Below, piece after piece: positions 6,969-14,429 of a stretch of 64,000 bases of DNA. A program made the position numbers and the translations under genes. The stretch is from NCBI RefSeq assembly GCF_006094395.1, contig NZ_CP035291.1, positions 1,736,001 through 1,800,000 of the forward strand, read 5' to 3'. Position 1 is the first letter of the stretch. Each line of letters starts with the position of its first letter. The notes beneath the pieces were generated by a model. The model did not search any database. It was not told the DNA's origin and saw nothing but the letters and a program-made list of their open reading frames with translations. Origin of the DNA: Staphylococcus haemolyticus. GTDB taxonomy: Bacteria > Bacillota > Bacilli > Staphylococcales > Staphylococcaceae.

Positions 6969-7268
6969 TTATTGTTCCTCCCTGTATTTATCTACAATTT
7001 TTGTGATTTCATGTGCATAATCATCAGGAGCTACTATATAGTCAACGTTTAAAATCTCATCAAACACCTCTGCCTTCCTTTTCACTTCTGCCATATCATT
7101 GATTATCTTGTCGCGTTCTTTTGATACATCATATAAATTACCTTCTATTTCATAACTTAATTTAACTTCTTTATCTAATTTTCTCTCTAACTCTGCATTA
7201 CGCTCACGCAATTTCTCAAGGTCATCAAGCAATGCGTCATAACTTTTTTGTGATAATGTTACTGTCAT
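6969..7268 (-). CDS. Coiled-coil phage protein, unknown function
   Basis: 99 residues from the ATG at 7268, which overlaps the upstream stop as ATGA; a TTG eight codons earlier is the alternative. Residues about 10-65 form a heptad-rich coiled coil (LDDLEKLRERNAELERKLDKE). The tail VFDEILNVDYIVAPDDYAHE resembles the DEIL region of DUF1024-type staphylococcal phage proteins, but weakly. Function unknown. Confidence 0.55.
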   Translation of the reverse strand: MTVTLSQKSYDALLDDLEKLRERNAELERKLDKEVKLSYEIEGNLYDVSKERDKIINDMAEVKRKAEVFDEILNVDYIVAPDDYAHEITKIVDKYREEQ

Positions 7269-7663
7269 TCCACCATAGCACCGTCCTTCCAAATTAAAGT
7301 CATTGTGCCGTCGTTATTAATTAAATTAAATGTTTTAGTTTTTGCGCGACTAGAGTTAATTTCGAGTACTTCCTTGATGTTTTCATTCTCGTGATAATCT
7401 ATAAAAATTTCGTCATCGACACCTGTAAAAATTTCAATGAACATAGGCAAAACTGTATCCTCGTCGATTTCTTTTTCAATTTCGACTGTGAAAGTTTCAT
7501 TTATAGCAATTTCATGCTCTATCGACAAATTTTGAATTTTATCGAAATACACAGAACCACCATCAAGATTGCTATAAAAAGCCTTATCACTAACTTCATT
7601 CTCCCACGCCCACTCAATTAATTCTGGTAATGTCATCTCTACCTTATGTTTAATCTTTGCCAT
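7265..7663 (-). CDS. Acidic phage protein, unknown function
   Basis: 132 residues, MAKIKHKVEMTLPELIEWAWENEVSDKAF at the start. It is strongly acidic, with a beta-rich central part (IAINETFTVEIEKEIDEDTVLPMF). GGGAG lies 10 bases before the ATG. The first line resembles small staphylococcal phage proteins that begin MPKIKH..TLPELIEWAW; I recall these as common in phage genomes without a known role. Confidence 0.6.
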   Translation of the reverse strand: MAKIKHKVEMTLPELIEWAWENEVSDKAFYSNLDGGSVYFDKIQNLSIEHEIAINETFTVEIEKEIDEDTVLPMFIEIFTGVDDEIFIDYHENENIKEVLEINSSRAKTKTFNLINNDGTMTLIWKDGAMVE

Positions 7664-7847
7664 TCCTTACACACTCCCTGTTCCTTTTAATATCGTTCTC
7701 ATTTACCAACATCGTCACTCTACTTCCTGCTACCTTAACCACAAAGCCATTGACACCTAGCTTGCGTAACTCCTGTTGTATCTGTGTAGGTGTCTTGCCT
7801 TGTGTAGCATAGCGATAGCGTTGGTTGATTGTATCGCTAAGTATCAT
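7650..7847 (-). CDS. Small phage protein, unknown function
   Basis: 65 residues from the ATG at 7847, coupled as ATGA to the stop of the deoxyribosyltransferase-like gene, with GGGAG about 9 bases upstream. Sequence ILSDTINQRYRYATQGKTPT followed by IQQELRKLGVNGFVVKVAGS suggests a small alpha/beta protein with a possible nucleic-acid-binding basic surface. I cannot name it. Confidence 0.5.
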   Translation of the reverse strand: MILSDTINQRYRYATQGKTPTQIQQELRKLGVNGFVVKVAGSRVTMLVNENDIKRNRECVRNGKD

Positions 7848-8308
7848 GAGATTAACTCCCTGCATATCTCATCAAACGTTTGAATACCTCTGCCATCAGT
7901 GACATCCATGATTACGCCATACACATATTGATTGATACTGAACTCTGCACGATCTTGTTCATCTGAAATATGTCCCGTTCCTTGTCTAATGTCAGTACAT
8001 TGGACGTAAACCTTAATATCCTTCTCACTTGCTCTTTTAAGGTGCTGTGCGTACCCCATTTCGCAAATTGTCCCTTGTGCATGAGGTAAGTAGTCGAATA
8101 TCATTACATCGCTTGTTTCCATGCCTAATGTGTCATTAAACACAATGCGTTCTGCTAGTTTATCTTGCTTAGCGTTTTCTTTATCATTGATATCCTTATC
8201 GTCGTGTGGTGCGTAGACTTTAAAGCCTAATCGCTGTAATTCTTGTTTCTCCCACTCACGACGCATCTGTTGCCCTATACTTAGCATGTCGCCACCTAAA
8301 TAGATCAT
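7844..8308 (-). CDS. Nucleoside 2-deoxyribosyltransferase-like protein
   Basis: 154 residues from the ATG at 8308. MIYLGGDMLSIGQQ opens a Rossmann-like fold. VYAPHDDKDIND and a central FNDTLGMETSDVMIFDYLPH are followed by GTICEMGYAQHLKR, where the GTxxEMGYA segment carries the family's catalytic-type Glu. These proteins swap bases on deoxynucleosides or hydrolyse nucleotides. In phages they are thought to tune nucleotide pools during DNA replication, fitting the nearby dUTPase. The enzymatic activity here is inferred from the fold only. Confidence 0.7.
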   Translation of the reverse strand: MIYLGGDMLSIGQQMRREWEKQELQRLGFKVYAPHDDKDINDKENAKQDKLAERIVFNDTLGMETSDVMIFDYLPHAQGTICEMGYAQHLKRASEKDIKVYVQCTDIRQGTGHISDEQDRAEFSINQYVYGVIMDVTDGRGIQTFDEICRELIS

Positions 8309-8310
8309 TG

Positions 8311-8772
8311 TTAGTCCACCCACTTTTCAAATGCACGATTTAAGTACCAACGTGCCTTGTCTAAATCTTCTTTACCATTTTTATGATTGGCACGACTGAT
8401 ATATTTGATTGCATTACCGATACTAAACGCTAATTCTGGTTTGTAATCTTTCGTTACTTGTTCAATAAAATCTATGACTTCGATGTCGCCGTATGTGTAA
8501 TGTTTTGGCTTATTCACCATGTCTTGTCCTTCCTTCATGTCCACTTTACGTGTGAATGGCTCATCAACTCTCACAAAGTCATCGTTATCTGTAAGTGTGA
8601 ATTTATAACCACCTGCATTCTCTACCTCTGCATACCAAATTGTTTTCAAACCTTTTTCTTTTGCATACACACGATTGACTATGGCCGTTTGCATAGCAGT
8701 AACACCTTTAAATGTTGCTTGGAACTGAACAATATTATCTACTTTCAAATCAATTATTCTTACATTTTCCAT
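8311..8772 (-). CDS. DUF3310 phage protein with an extra N-terminal domain
   Basis: 153 residues. The C-terminal ~70 are DUF3310: VNKPKHYTYGDIEVIDFIEQ, then FSIGNAIKYISRANHKNGKE and DLDKARWYLNRAF. DUF3310 is also called the SaV-like family and is usually linked to nucleotide metabolism. The first ~80 residues form a separate beta-rich domain (VRIIDLKVDNIVQFQATFKG; GGYKFTLTDNDDFVRVDEPF) that I do not recognise. Stand-alone DUF3310 proteins are about half this length, so this is a two-domain version. AAGGGGG precedes the ATG. Confidence 0.8.
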   Translation of the reverse strand: MENVRIIDLKVDNIVQFQATFKGVTAMQTAIVNRVYAKEKGLKTIWYAEVENAGGYKFTLTDNDDFVRVDEPFTRKVDMKEGQDMVNKPKHYTYGDIEVIDFIEQVTKDYKPELAFSIGNAIKYISRANHKNGKEDLDKARWYLNRAFEKWVD

Positions 8773-8776
8773 TCCG

Positions 8777-9001
8777 CTACCCCCTTACCTTTGGAAATAT
8801 GTCATTCTCCGATAAGTATCTAAACCACTTACTGTTCACTCTATGCTTAGCAACCTCACGTTCTGCACGTTTAGCCCTAGCAATACGTTCTTCTCTACGT
8901 TTACGTTTCAACGCTCTTTCGTGTCTAATTTCTGCTTGCTGTATCTCGTATAACTGCTTAGCTGTTAATTGCTTTTCATTTCTTTCGTACGTCTGCACCA
9001 T
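8777..9001 (-). CDS. Very basic small phage protein
   Basis: 74 residues from the ATG at 9001 (GGGAG 8 bases upstream); an ATG at 9022 would add seven residues. The centre is almost entirely Arg/Lys/Glu/Ala (ERALKRKRREERIARAKRAE), a single long charged helix. The tail is SKWFRYLSENDIFPKV. Nucleic-acid or capsid-independent RNA binding is possible but not demonstrable. It overlaps the end of the upstream gene. Confidence 0.5.
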   Translation of the reverse strand: MVQTYERNEKQLTAKQLYEIQQAEIRHERALKRKRREERIARAKRAEREVAKHRVNSKWFRYLSENDIFPKVRG

Positions 9002-9305
9002 ATTCATATACTCCCTTACCATGTATTAATTCTGGACCGCGTAATCCTTCGTCATATCTCTTACGAACCGTACTATCTGATACATCAAAATATTTGTACA
9101 CATCACACAATCTGTAACGTTTACCGTTTAAATTCACTTTCGGCATTTCTTTTTTAACTTCTATAACGGCAGTAGCTCCAGGTTGGTATTTAAAAATATG
9201 TTTTAACTCGACATCTTGCCCGTCTTCAGTTTTAATATCGAAATTGCCATAATCTTCCATCGCTTCAACTAAATCAGTAATTAATTCAACTGCTGTTGTT
9301 GCCAT
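8976..9305 (-). CDS. Phage protein with a C-terminal helix-turn-helix-like segment
   Basis: 109 residues from the ATG at 9305 (AGGAG 8 bases upstream; a GTG three codons earlier is less well placed). The N-terminus is acidic and helical (VELITDLVEAMEDYG). The C-terminus RYRLCDVYKYFDVSDSTVRK followed by RYDEGLRGPE looks like a MerR/excisionase-style winged helix. It may bind DNA as a regulator of the early operon. It lies just downstream of the polymerase gene. Confidence 0.5.
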   Translation of the reverse strand: MATTAVELITDLVEAMEDYGNFDIKTEDGQDVELKHIFKYQPGATAVIEVKKEMPKVNLNGKRYRLCDVYKYFDVSDSTVRKRYDEGLRGPELIHGKGVYEYGADVRKK

Positions 9306-9316
9306 ATCAATCACTC

Positions 9317-11278
9317 CTAATCTTTCATATAGAACGGGCTTGTAAATCCATCACTATTAAGGTTTAAACCTTTAGCCCATTCCACTGGTTTGCTCATTAA
9401 TTTTTCTATTTTTTCAAGTCCATTAGATCCTACTGGTACTTCAACGATAATCTCATCATGTACATGACCTACGATTTGAAAGCCTGCATGTTCTATTCGA
9501 TACATTGAGATAGCTAATAAATCTCTTGCCGTTGCTTGTACAATGTTCTCCACAAGTTTCCCACCGTATGTTGATAACTTTGTCCATTTGCGATTTAGGT
9601 CTAATCCCATGAAGTTAACAACTGGTGCGCCCCAATCGTTCTCACCTAGTCGCGCTTTCGGATAAGCTAATGCTCTGCCACTTGGTAGCTCTATCATTAA
9701 AAAGCCTTTATTCATATAGAACGTTAAGCCGTGCGTCTTATGGCGTTGGCGGGTTTCTACCGTTTTAATTGCAGCATCTTGGCACGCTTTCCAAAAGTTA
9801 ACAATGTTAGGGTTAGCTTTACGCCAACTATCAACCAAGCCTTGTAACTCACTCTCATCAATGCCCATATCCAGTGCGCCCATAGCTTTTAAAGCACCAG
9901 GCCCACCTTGATAACCTAATGCAAGTTCTGACACTTTACCTTTTTGTCTGAGCGGGTCGCCTTTTTTAATTGATTCAACAGGGACGCCAAACATTTGAGA
10001 TGCAGACGCTTCATAAATCTTGCCGTGTGTGTTAAACACATCTAAGCGCCATTGTTCTTTGGCATACCAAGCAATAACTCGAGCCTCGATGGCTGAGAAG
10101 TCACTAACTGCTAACTCATGACCGTTTTCTGCGGTAAACGTTGTTCTAACTAACTGACTTAATAAGTCTTGTGGGTGTACATCTAATAGCAGTTCTAAGT
10201 CATCAAACTTTTGTTCTTTGATAAGTTCTCTAGCTATATCAAGTTCTGTATCAGAGATGTAGTGCTTGGTTAAGTTTTGCAGTTGTACGCCCCGGCCTGC
10301 CCATCTGCCAGTGCCTGCACCGTAGAACTGGAATAAGCCACGTACTCTTTCATCACGACACATCATGTCATGCATTTTGTTGTATTTTTTAACGCTTGTT
10401 TTAGCCATTTGTAGCCTAATCTCTAGCATTTGTTTTGCTTTGCCTGTGGCTTTCTTTAGATACTCTTGAACGGTTTTCTTTTGTAAGTTTGGAATGTCTA
10501 AGCCTTGTTCATTATTGAGCCATTCAAGTAATTGACTTGGACTGTTTGGATTGTCTAATCCAGTTATCTGCGTTGCTTGTTTAAGTAATTCATCTTTACT
10601 TAACTTATCTAGCTCATTAGCACCTTCCATTAAAGTCTTTGATAACTTAATGCCTCTATCATTAATACGTTGATCTAAAGACCAGTATTTTTGTTCTGTC
10701 TCAGTTACTTCAAAATCACTTATCTTTTTAGCAATATTCATTTCTACTTCAACATCTCGAATACAGTAATCAATAAATTGTTGCCACTTTTCAGGATCAT
10801 GTTCAGGTAAGTTACGAGTACGACCGCCATTCACTTTTGTTGGTTTACATGGAATTGAGAAATATCGAATTAAATTCTTGCCTGTTTTATCTTTTTGTTC
10901 CTGTAAATGGAGAACGGATCCAACCTTATCAAGTGATGCAGGTAAACCAATGCGTGTTGCGTTAACCATAGTGCATATCCATTCTTCAGGTGGCATAGGT
11001 TCATTAAAATGTTTTGCTAAACACGTTCTTTCGAAATTTGCGTTAAAGGCATATTTTTTTACGTTAGAGTCAAACAAAGCAATTTTGAATGTTTCAAAGT
11101 CTGCATGATAGGGTTCGTTATCAACTTTCGTCATATCAATAGCACTAACAGGTCCACCATCAATTGAGTAAGCAATGATTAAAATTTCAAAGTCTTCCGC
11201 TTCTGTATATTTATAGGCACCACACTTTGAGATGTCGTTACTACTATAGGACTCGATATCAATGTTCATGTACTCCAT
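9317..11278 (-). CDS. Phage family A DNA polymerase with 3'-5' exonuclease domain
   Basis: 653 residues. N-terminal proofreading exonuclease: Exo I at NIDIES (D7, E9), Exo II around FNANFER (78-84) and Exo III at YCIRDVEVE (D175). Polymerase domain: motif A SDFSAIEARVIAWY with D393, motif B around RQKGKVSELALGYQG (444-458) and motif C GHVHDEI with D608/E609. There is no 5'-3' exonuclease domain, as is typical of phage enzymes. It replicates phage DNA with the primase-helicase at 1835. GAGGTG lies 7 bases before the first ATG; a second ATG three codons on is less favoured. Confidence 0.95.
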   Translation of the reverse strand: MEYMNIDIESYSSNDISKCGAYKYTEAEDFEILIIAYSIDGGPVSAIDMTKVDNEPYHADFETFKIALFDSNVKKYAFNANFERTCLAKHFNEPMPPEEWICTMVNATRIGLPASLDKVGSVLHLQEQKDKTGKNLIRYFSIPCKPTKVNGGRTRNLPEHDPEKWQQFIDYCIRDVEVEMNIAKKISDFEVTETEQKYWSLDQRINDRGIKLSKTLMEGANELDKLSKDELLKQATQITGLDNPNSPSQLLEWLNNEQGLDIPNLQKKTVQEYLKKATGKAKQMLEIRLQMAKTSVKKYNKMHDMMCRDERVRGLFQFYGAGTGRWAGRGVQLQNLTKHYISDTELDIARELIKEQKFDDLELLLDVHPQDLLSQLVRTTFTAENGHELAVSDFSAIEARVIAWYAKEQWRLDVFNTHGKIYEASASQMFGVPVESIKKGDPLRQKGKVSELALGYQGGPGALKAMGALDMGIDESELQGLVDSWRKANPNIVNFWKACQDAAIKTVETRQRHKTHGLTFYMNKGFLMIELPSGRALAYPKARLGENDWGAPVVNFMGLDLNRKWTKLSTYGGKLVENIVQATARDLLAISMYRIEHAGFQIVGHVHDEIIVEVPVGSNGLEKIEKLMSKPVEWAKGLNLNSDGFTSPFYMKD

Positions 11279-11332
11279 GTGCGTTCACCTCTTAAGTTTT
11301 AAAATTAAAGCGGGGAAAACCCCGCTAGTGTG

Positions 11333-11887
11333 CTAAATTAAATCGTCTTCATCTGTGTCTAATTCGTCGAAGTCATCTTCTGCAGCACTTGCACCGCCTA
11401 AAGGTTCTCCTTTTTCAACCAATTGAATGTTATTAAGCCCTACTGCAATTCCTTTATTACCATTGGTATTAAATGGATATAAGTTTAGTGATGCTCTAAT
11501 GTAATCTCCACTTACAACCGTACTAGCGTCTGTAAGTCGGATTTTATTTTGGTCAACAATACCAGGTGCGCTTTTGCTTGATGCGTTTAAAAAGTATGCA
11601 TCTTGATAGTTAAGATCATCTTCACGTTCAATGTCTCCATCTCTTAAAGGGGTTTTTAAGTTTCCGGGTACCTTACCGCCAAACTTAGACGCTTTACCAT
11701 TTTCAATTGCTTCATCAACTGCTTTTTCAATTGCATTGATTGTGCTTGTTTCTGACTTTGGAATGATTAAACTTACTGAGTATTTAGCGTCTTGCCCTTC
11801 TTGCATACTATGAGGTTCAAAGATATGTGCGTATGATGCTCTCACTTTACCTGTAATCACTTTTGTTCCATTTTGTTTTGCTTTCAT
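11333..11887 (-). CDS. DUF2815 single-strand DNA-binding-like protein
   Basis: 184 residues of the DUF2815 family, related to T7 gp2.5-type SSBs. It begins with an OB-like part (GKVRASYAHIFEPHS; YSVSLIIPKSE), then LNASSKSAPGIVDQN and YIRASLNLYPF, and ends in an acidic tail (EDDFDELDTDEDDLI). Such tails usually recruit replication partners. It sits between the polymerase and the DUF2800 gene, the standard order in this replication module. AAGGAG precedes the ATG. Confidence 0.85.
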   Translation of the reverse strand: MKAKQNGTKVITGKVRASYAHIFEPHSMQEGQDAKYSVSLIIPKSETSTINAIEKAVDEAIENGKASKFGGKVPGNLKTPLRDGDIEREDDLNYQDAYFLNASSKSAPGIVDQNKIRLTDASTVVSGDYIRASLNLYPFNTNGNKGIAVGLNNIQLVEKGEPLGGASAAEDDFDELDTDEDDLI

Positions 11888-11908
11888 AATTAAAATTCTC
11901 CTTTTGTT

Positions 11909-13075
11909 TTATATTTGGTCAAAATCATCTTCGGCACTTTGCTTAATTGCTGGTCGTCTATCAGACGCTTTGGCAAGTGTGAGCTTACCTTGTGGCTTAA
12001 CAATGTAGTCACTGGCTAAAGTGTTAAATGATTTTTTACCGACTAATTTTTCTAATTTCGTTAGGCTAAGTAACTTTGTTTCTGTAACGTTTTCAGGCTT
12101 ATAGCCCTCTTTAATTAATAAATCTTTAATTGCTTTTTCATCTGTCATCTTACGTTGTGAACGGCCTTCAACGAGTTTCCAACCGTCATATGATTTATCG
12201 TGCTCAGACATCTGTTCAAGCGCATAGCTTTCAACTTCATCTGCCCATTTCTTAATATCAGGTAGCTTATAAAGCAGCTCGGCTATTTCATCATCACTTA
12301 ATAAGTGAGCCGGTTTATTTGGTACATCTTGCATGTATCGAGCACGTTCTCTACATGAATGTTTAATCTTACAGAACCTACAATGCTCACCTGCTTTAAA
12401 TTCACCCTCACCATTAAAAGCAAGTTCTGCTCTAGGCCTTACATACTCTAAGCCCCAATCAACGAGTGTATTGATTTGAAGTTCTTCAGTTGAAAAGTTG
12501 TCGAGTCTAGGTTGAATAATCGTCATTTTTACTGTGTGGATGTCATATAGCATGCTTAAAAGTTCATAAGCACCTAAGCCGTAAAGTCTAAGTTGTGGGT
12601 TATCGATTGCTGATACTTCAACACCTTTACCATATTTCAAGTCAATGATTTCTAGCACACCGCCTGAATAGATGATGACGTCACCTGTGCCGAACGATTC
12701 AGGAACGTATCGACCTAAATCCAATCTTGTTTCGAACATGGTAATGACATCACTATCTCTTGCTAAAGCTTCGTTGTATTTTTCTTCAACTTGATCAACA
12801 TATTCTTCAACATATTCTCGTAATTCTTCTGAATAATATTGATTGTGTTGATAGTTGTTGAAAGCTTTATTAAACTCAAAGTCTGTTAAATCTTCATATT
12901 GATGTTTGAAATACAACTCACTTAATTCATGTGCAAAGGTTCCTTCTTCTGCAAAGACTGAAGTCTTATCACCTATACCTTCACTTGCTTTAATACTAGG
13001 TGGGCAGTTAAGCCATTGTTTAGCACCACTTGCACTCAATTTGGCATGAGCACGATTTGTGTGGTCTAACTTCAT
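11909..13075 (-). CDS. DUF2800 PD-(D/E)XK nuclease with Cas4-like cysteines
   Basis: 388 residues. The fold resembles Cas4/RecB nucleases: an N-terminal AKQWLNCPPS with C24, AEEGTFAHEL as the His/Glu motif, FGTGDVII (Asp) and LEIIDLKYGKG (ExDxK). A C-terminal HCRFCKIKHSC supplies three more cysteines, so with C24 there are enough ligands for a Cas4/AddB-type [4Fe-4S] cluster. It probably acts as a single-strand exonuclease in phage recombination or replication. The start overlaps the upstream gene's stop by 4 bases. Confidence 0.85.
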   Translation of the reverse strand: MKLDHTNRAHAKLSASGAKQWLNCPPSIKASEGIGDKTSVFAEEGTFAHELSELYFKHQYEDLTDFEFNKAFNNYQHNQYYSEELREYVEEYVDQVEEKYNEALARDSDVITMFETRLDLGRYVPESFGTGDVIIYSGGVLEIIDLKYGKGVEVSAIDNPQLRLYGLGAYELLSMLYDIHTVKMTIIQPRLDNFSTEELQINTLVDWGLEYVRPRAELAFNGEGEFKAGEHCRFCKIKHSCRERARYMQDVPNKPAHLLSDDEIAELLYKLPDIKKWADEVESYALEQMSEHDKSYDGWKLVEGRSQRKMTDEKAIKDLLIKEGYKPENVTETKLLSLTKLEKLVGKKSFNTLASDYIVKPQGKLTLAKASDRRPAIKQSAEDDFDQI

Positions 13076-13449
13076 GCGCTTAATCTCGCTTTCATGAAAT
13101 CAACTATCTCAGGGAAATCTTTTTCGGCAACAGTTGATAGCTTGTTAGCGCCTAATTCTGATAGCTTTTCTTTAAATGCAGCTTTATCTGATTGGTCGCC
13201 TGATTTCAGGAATTCTTTTCCGAGATTTAGAACGTAATCTTTTGAGAATGATGCGTCATTTTCTTGTTCAGGTTCTTCTTTAGGTGTTTCTTCCTTTTTA
13301 GGTTCTTCAGTTTGTGGTTTTTCTGATGGTGCTTCTTTAACTACGTTTTGCACTGTACTTGTATCTACAGTTGACATTTCTACTCGAATTGCACTTAAGT
13401 TTTTATTTAGTAGTTTTATTTCTTTTAGTAATTCTTCTAATACGCCCAT
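13072..13449 (-). CDS. Phage protein with coiled coil and Pro/Glu linker
   Basis: 125 residues in three parts: an N-terminal coiled coil (LEELLKEIKLLNKNLSAIRVE), an acidic Pro/Glu/Lys linker (about residues 38-65), and a C-terminal helical domain (NLGKEFLKSGDQSDKAAFKE; EIVDFMKARLS). The layout suggests an adaptor that oligomerises through its N-terminus. It is co-translated with the DUF2800 nuclease, so it may be a partner of the recombination/replication complex. AGGAGG precedes the ATG. Family name unknown to me. Confidence 0.6.
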   Translation of the reverse strand: MGVLEELLKEIKLLNKNLSAIRVEMSTVDTSTVQNVVKEAPSEKPQTEEPKKEETPKEEPEQENDASFSKDYVLNLGKEFLKSGDQSDKAAFKEKLSELGANKLSTVAEKDFPEIVDFMKARLSA

Positions 13450-13510
13450 TGCGCATACCTCCTAAAAATTGTAATATTAGGGTATATATGAATTTGAAAC
13501 CCTTTAATTT

Positions 13511-13547
13511 GACTAATGCGTTCTGCCAAACGCGTTAGTCTTTTTTT
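13511..13547 (+). terminator. Rightward terminator-like hairpin inside the leftward early operon
   Basis: GACTAATGCGTT, a 6-base loop, then AACGCGTTAGTC, 12 bp with one mismatch, followed by seven Ts on the plus strand. On the minus strand no U-tract follows. It overlaps the stop codon of the leftward small membrane protein. It would stop antisense (rightward) transcripts, but no rightward gene precedes it. Confidence 0.5.
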
Positions 13548-13708
13548 ACGTAGTAACAAGTGTCAAAAAACAAATATGTTAGCATTGATGTTAATAGCGC
13601 ATATGCAGCTGCACTAGTGATAAATACATTCAATGCAATTAGCAGTAAGAAAAACACTGCAATAAACATAAAGCCTGTTAATATAAACGTTTTGTCATTT
13701 TTAGACAT
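13535..13708 (-). CDS. Small two-pass membrane protein of the prophage
   Basis: 57 residues from the ATG at 13708 (AGGAGGTG at good spacing). Two hydrophobic helices, FILTGFMFIAVFFLLLIALN and ITSAAAYALLTSMLTYLFF, are joined by a short turn; the ends are charged (KKD). It is the third gene after the Cro-like regulator, a position often taken by superinfection or host-takeover peptides. Function unknown. Confidence 0.55.
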   Translation of the reverse strand: MSKNDKTFILTGFMFIAVFFLLLIALNVFITSAAAYALLTSMLTYLFFDTCYYVKKD

Positions 13709-13713
13709 CTTTA

Positions 13714-14025
13714 TCACCTCCTTAAAATAGCTTCGAAATGTTCATCTATAAATGCGTTCATCTTCCTAGCATTAAATCGCCAACGGTTAAAATCTTCATT
13801 AGGATAATGAACAATCCCTTTTTCTTTGAGCTCTTTCATGAATTTAGGATTGTAAAGCAACTTATCTTTAACCGTGTCATCAGATGACATCTTGAGTTTT
13901 TGCTTTAAATCTTTCATGTCCCATATCGGATTTAATGTTAGATTTTGTAAATCTTCATATTCCGTTTTCTCAATTAATACATGTGTGTCGGGTATTGGAA
14001 TTGAAACACTTAATGTTTGTTGCAT
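13714..14025 (-). CDS. DUF771 phage protein (putative DNA-binding)
   Basis: 103 residues with the DUF771 signature: MQQTLSVSIPIPDTHVLIEK at the start, then IWDMKDLKQKLKMSSD and a C-terminal RWRFNARKMNAFIDEHFEAI. The central part looks like the helix-turn-helix of excisionase/MerR-type proteins. DUF771 genes are common second early genes in Gram-positive siphoviruses. A perfect 19-bp palindrome (14042-14060) lies upstream between this gene and cro, so the phage regulators may control it separately. Confidence 0.8.
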   Translation of the reverse strand: MQQTLSVSIPIPDTHVLIEKTEYEDLQNLTLNPIWDMKDLKQKLKMSSDDTVKDKLLYNPKFMKELKEKGIVHYPNEDFNRWRFNARKMNAFIDEHFEAILRR

Positions 14026-14041
14026 TTATTACACCTCCTTA

Positions 14042-14060
14042 ACTTCACTAAAAGTGAAGT
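14042..14060. promoter_or_regulatory. Perfect operator-like palindrome upstream of the DUF771 gene
   Basis: ACTTCACT-AAA-AGTGAAGT is an 8-bp inverted repeat with a 3-base spacer. The core CACTAAAAGT recurs at 14316-14325 inside the cro promoter, pointing to a shared phage regulator. Confidence 0.7.
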
Positions 14061-14065
14061 GTGAT

Positions 14066-14278
14066 TTAAAATTTTTTGCTAACTCTTAACAAGTCAGCGT
14101 TAATACCATAAATGTAAGCTAAAGCGTAAACAACCATGCTTTTAGGCGTTACATCCCCTTTTTCCCACGCAATATATTGCGCCCTAGAAACCCCTAGTTT
14201 ATCAGCTATTTGCTCTTGCGTATAATCAAATTCGTTACGAGCGCCCTTGAGCGAAAAAGTCTCTATTGTGTCAGTCAT
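14066..14278 (-). CDS. Cro-like helix-turn-helix regulator
   Basis: 70 residues, a single HTH_3/Xre domain: EQIADKLGVSRAQYIAWEKG is the helix-turn-helix, followed by PKSMVVYALAYIYGINADLL. It is the first leftward early gene, divergent from the repressor. AGGAGGTGGAGAC precedes the ATG. Its promoter (-35 TTGACA at 14330-14335, -10 TAAATT at 14307-14312, 17-bp spacer) contains an operator copy between the two hexamers, so CI-type repression is expected. Confidence 0.85.
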   Translation of the reverse strand: MTDTIETFSLKGARNEFDYTQEQIADKLGVSRAQYIAWEKGDVTPKSMVVYALAYIYGINADLLRVSKKF

Positions 14279-14306
14279 GTCTCCACCTCCTGTAAGGTAT
14301 GTACCT

Positions 14307-14335
14307 AATTTACTACACTAAAAGTAAAGTGTCAA
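14307..14335 (-). promoter_or_regulatory. Leftward early (cro) promoter with embedded operator
   Basis: On the minus strand TTGACA, 17 bases, TAAATT. The spacer holds the operator core CACTAAAAGT (14316-14325) with AGTAAAGTG to 14331, matching the 14042-14060 palindrome with small changes. Confidence 0.7.
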
Positions 14336-14343
14336 CACATTAA

Positions 14344-14394
14344 GTAAACTTTTTCAGAAATATACTTTACTTTTTGTAAACTTTTTAATATACT
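14344..14394 (+). promoter_or_regulatory. Repressor promoter with AGTAAAST operator repeats
   Basis: TTTACT (14366-14371), exactly 17 bases, TATACT (14389-14394), 36 bases before the repressor ATG. The segment carries AGTAAACT, ACTTTACT and GTAAACTT half-sites, one overlapping the -35, consistent with autoregulation. Confidence 0.65.
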
Positions 14395-14429
14395 TTAGAC
14401 AACACTTAAATAAGAAGAGAGGCAACAAA

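Noticed and set aside
8458-9157. Several plus-strand frames of 60-120 codons opposite the DUF3310 and neighbouring genes
   Set aside because: Cys/Phe/Ile-rich translations typical of antisense shadows; no SD sites or promoters.
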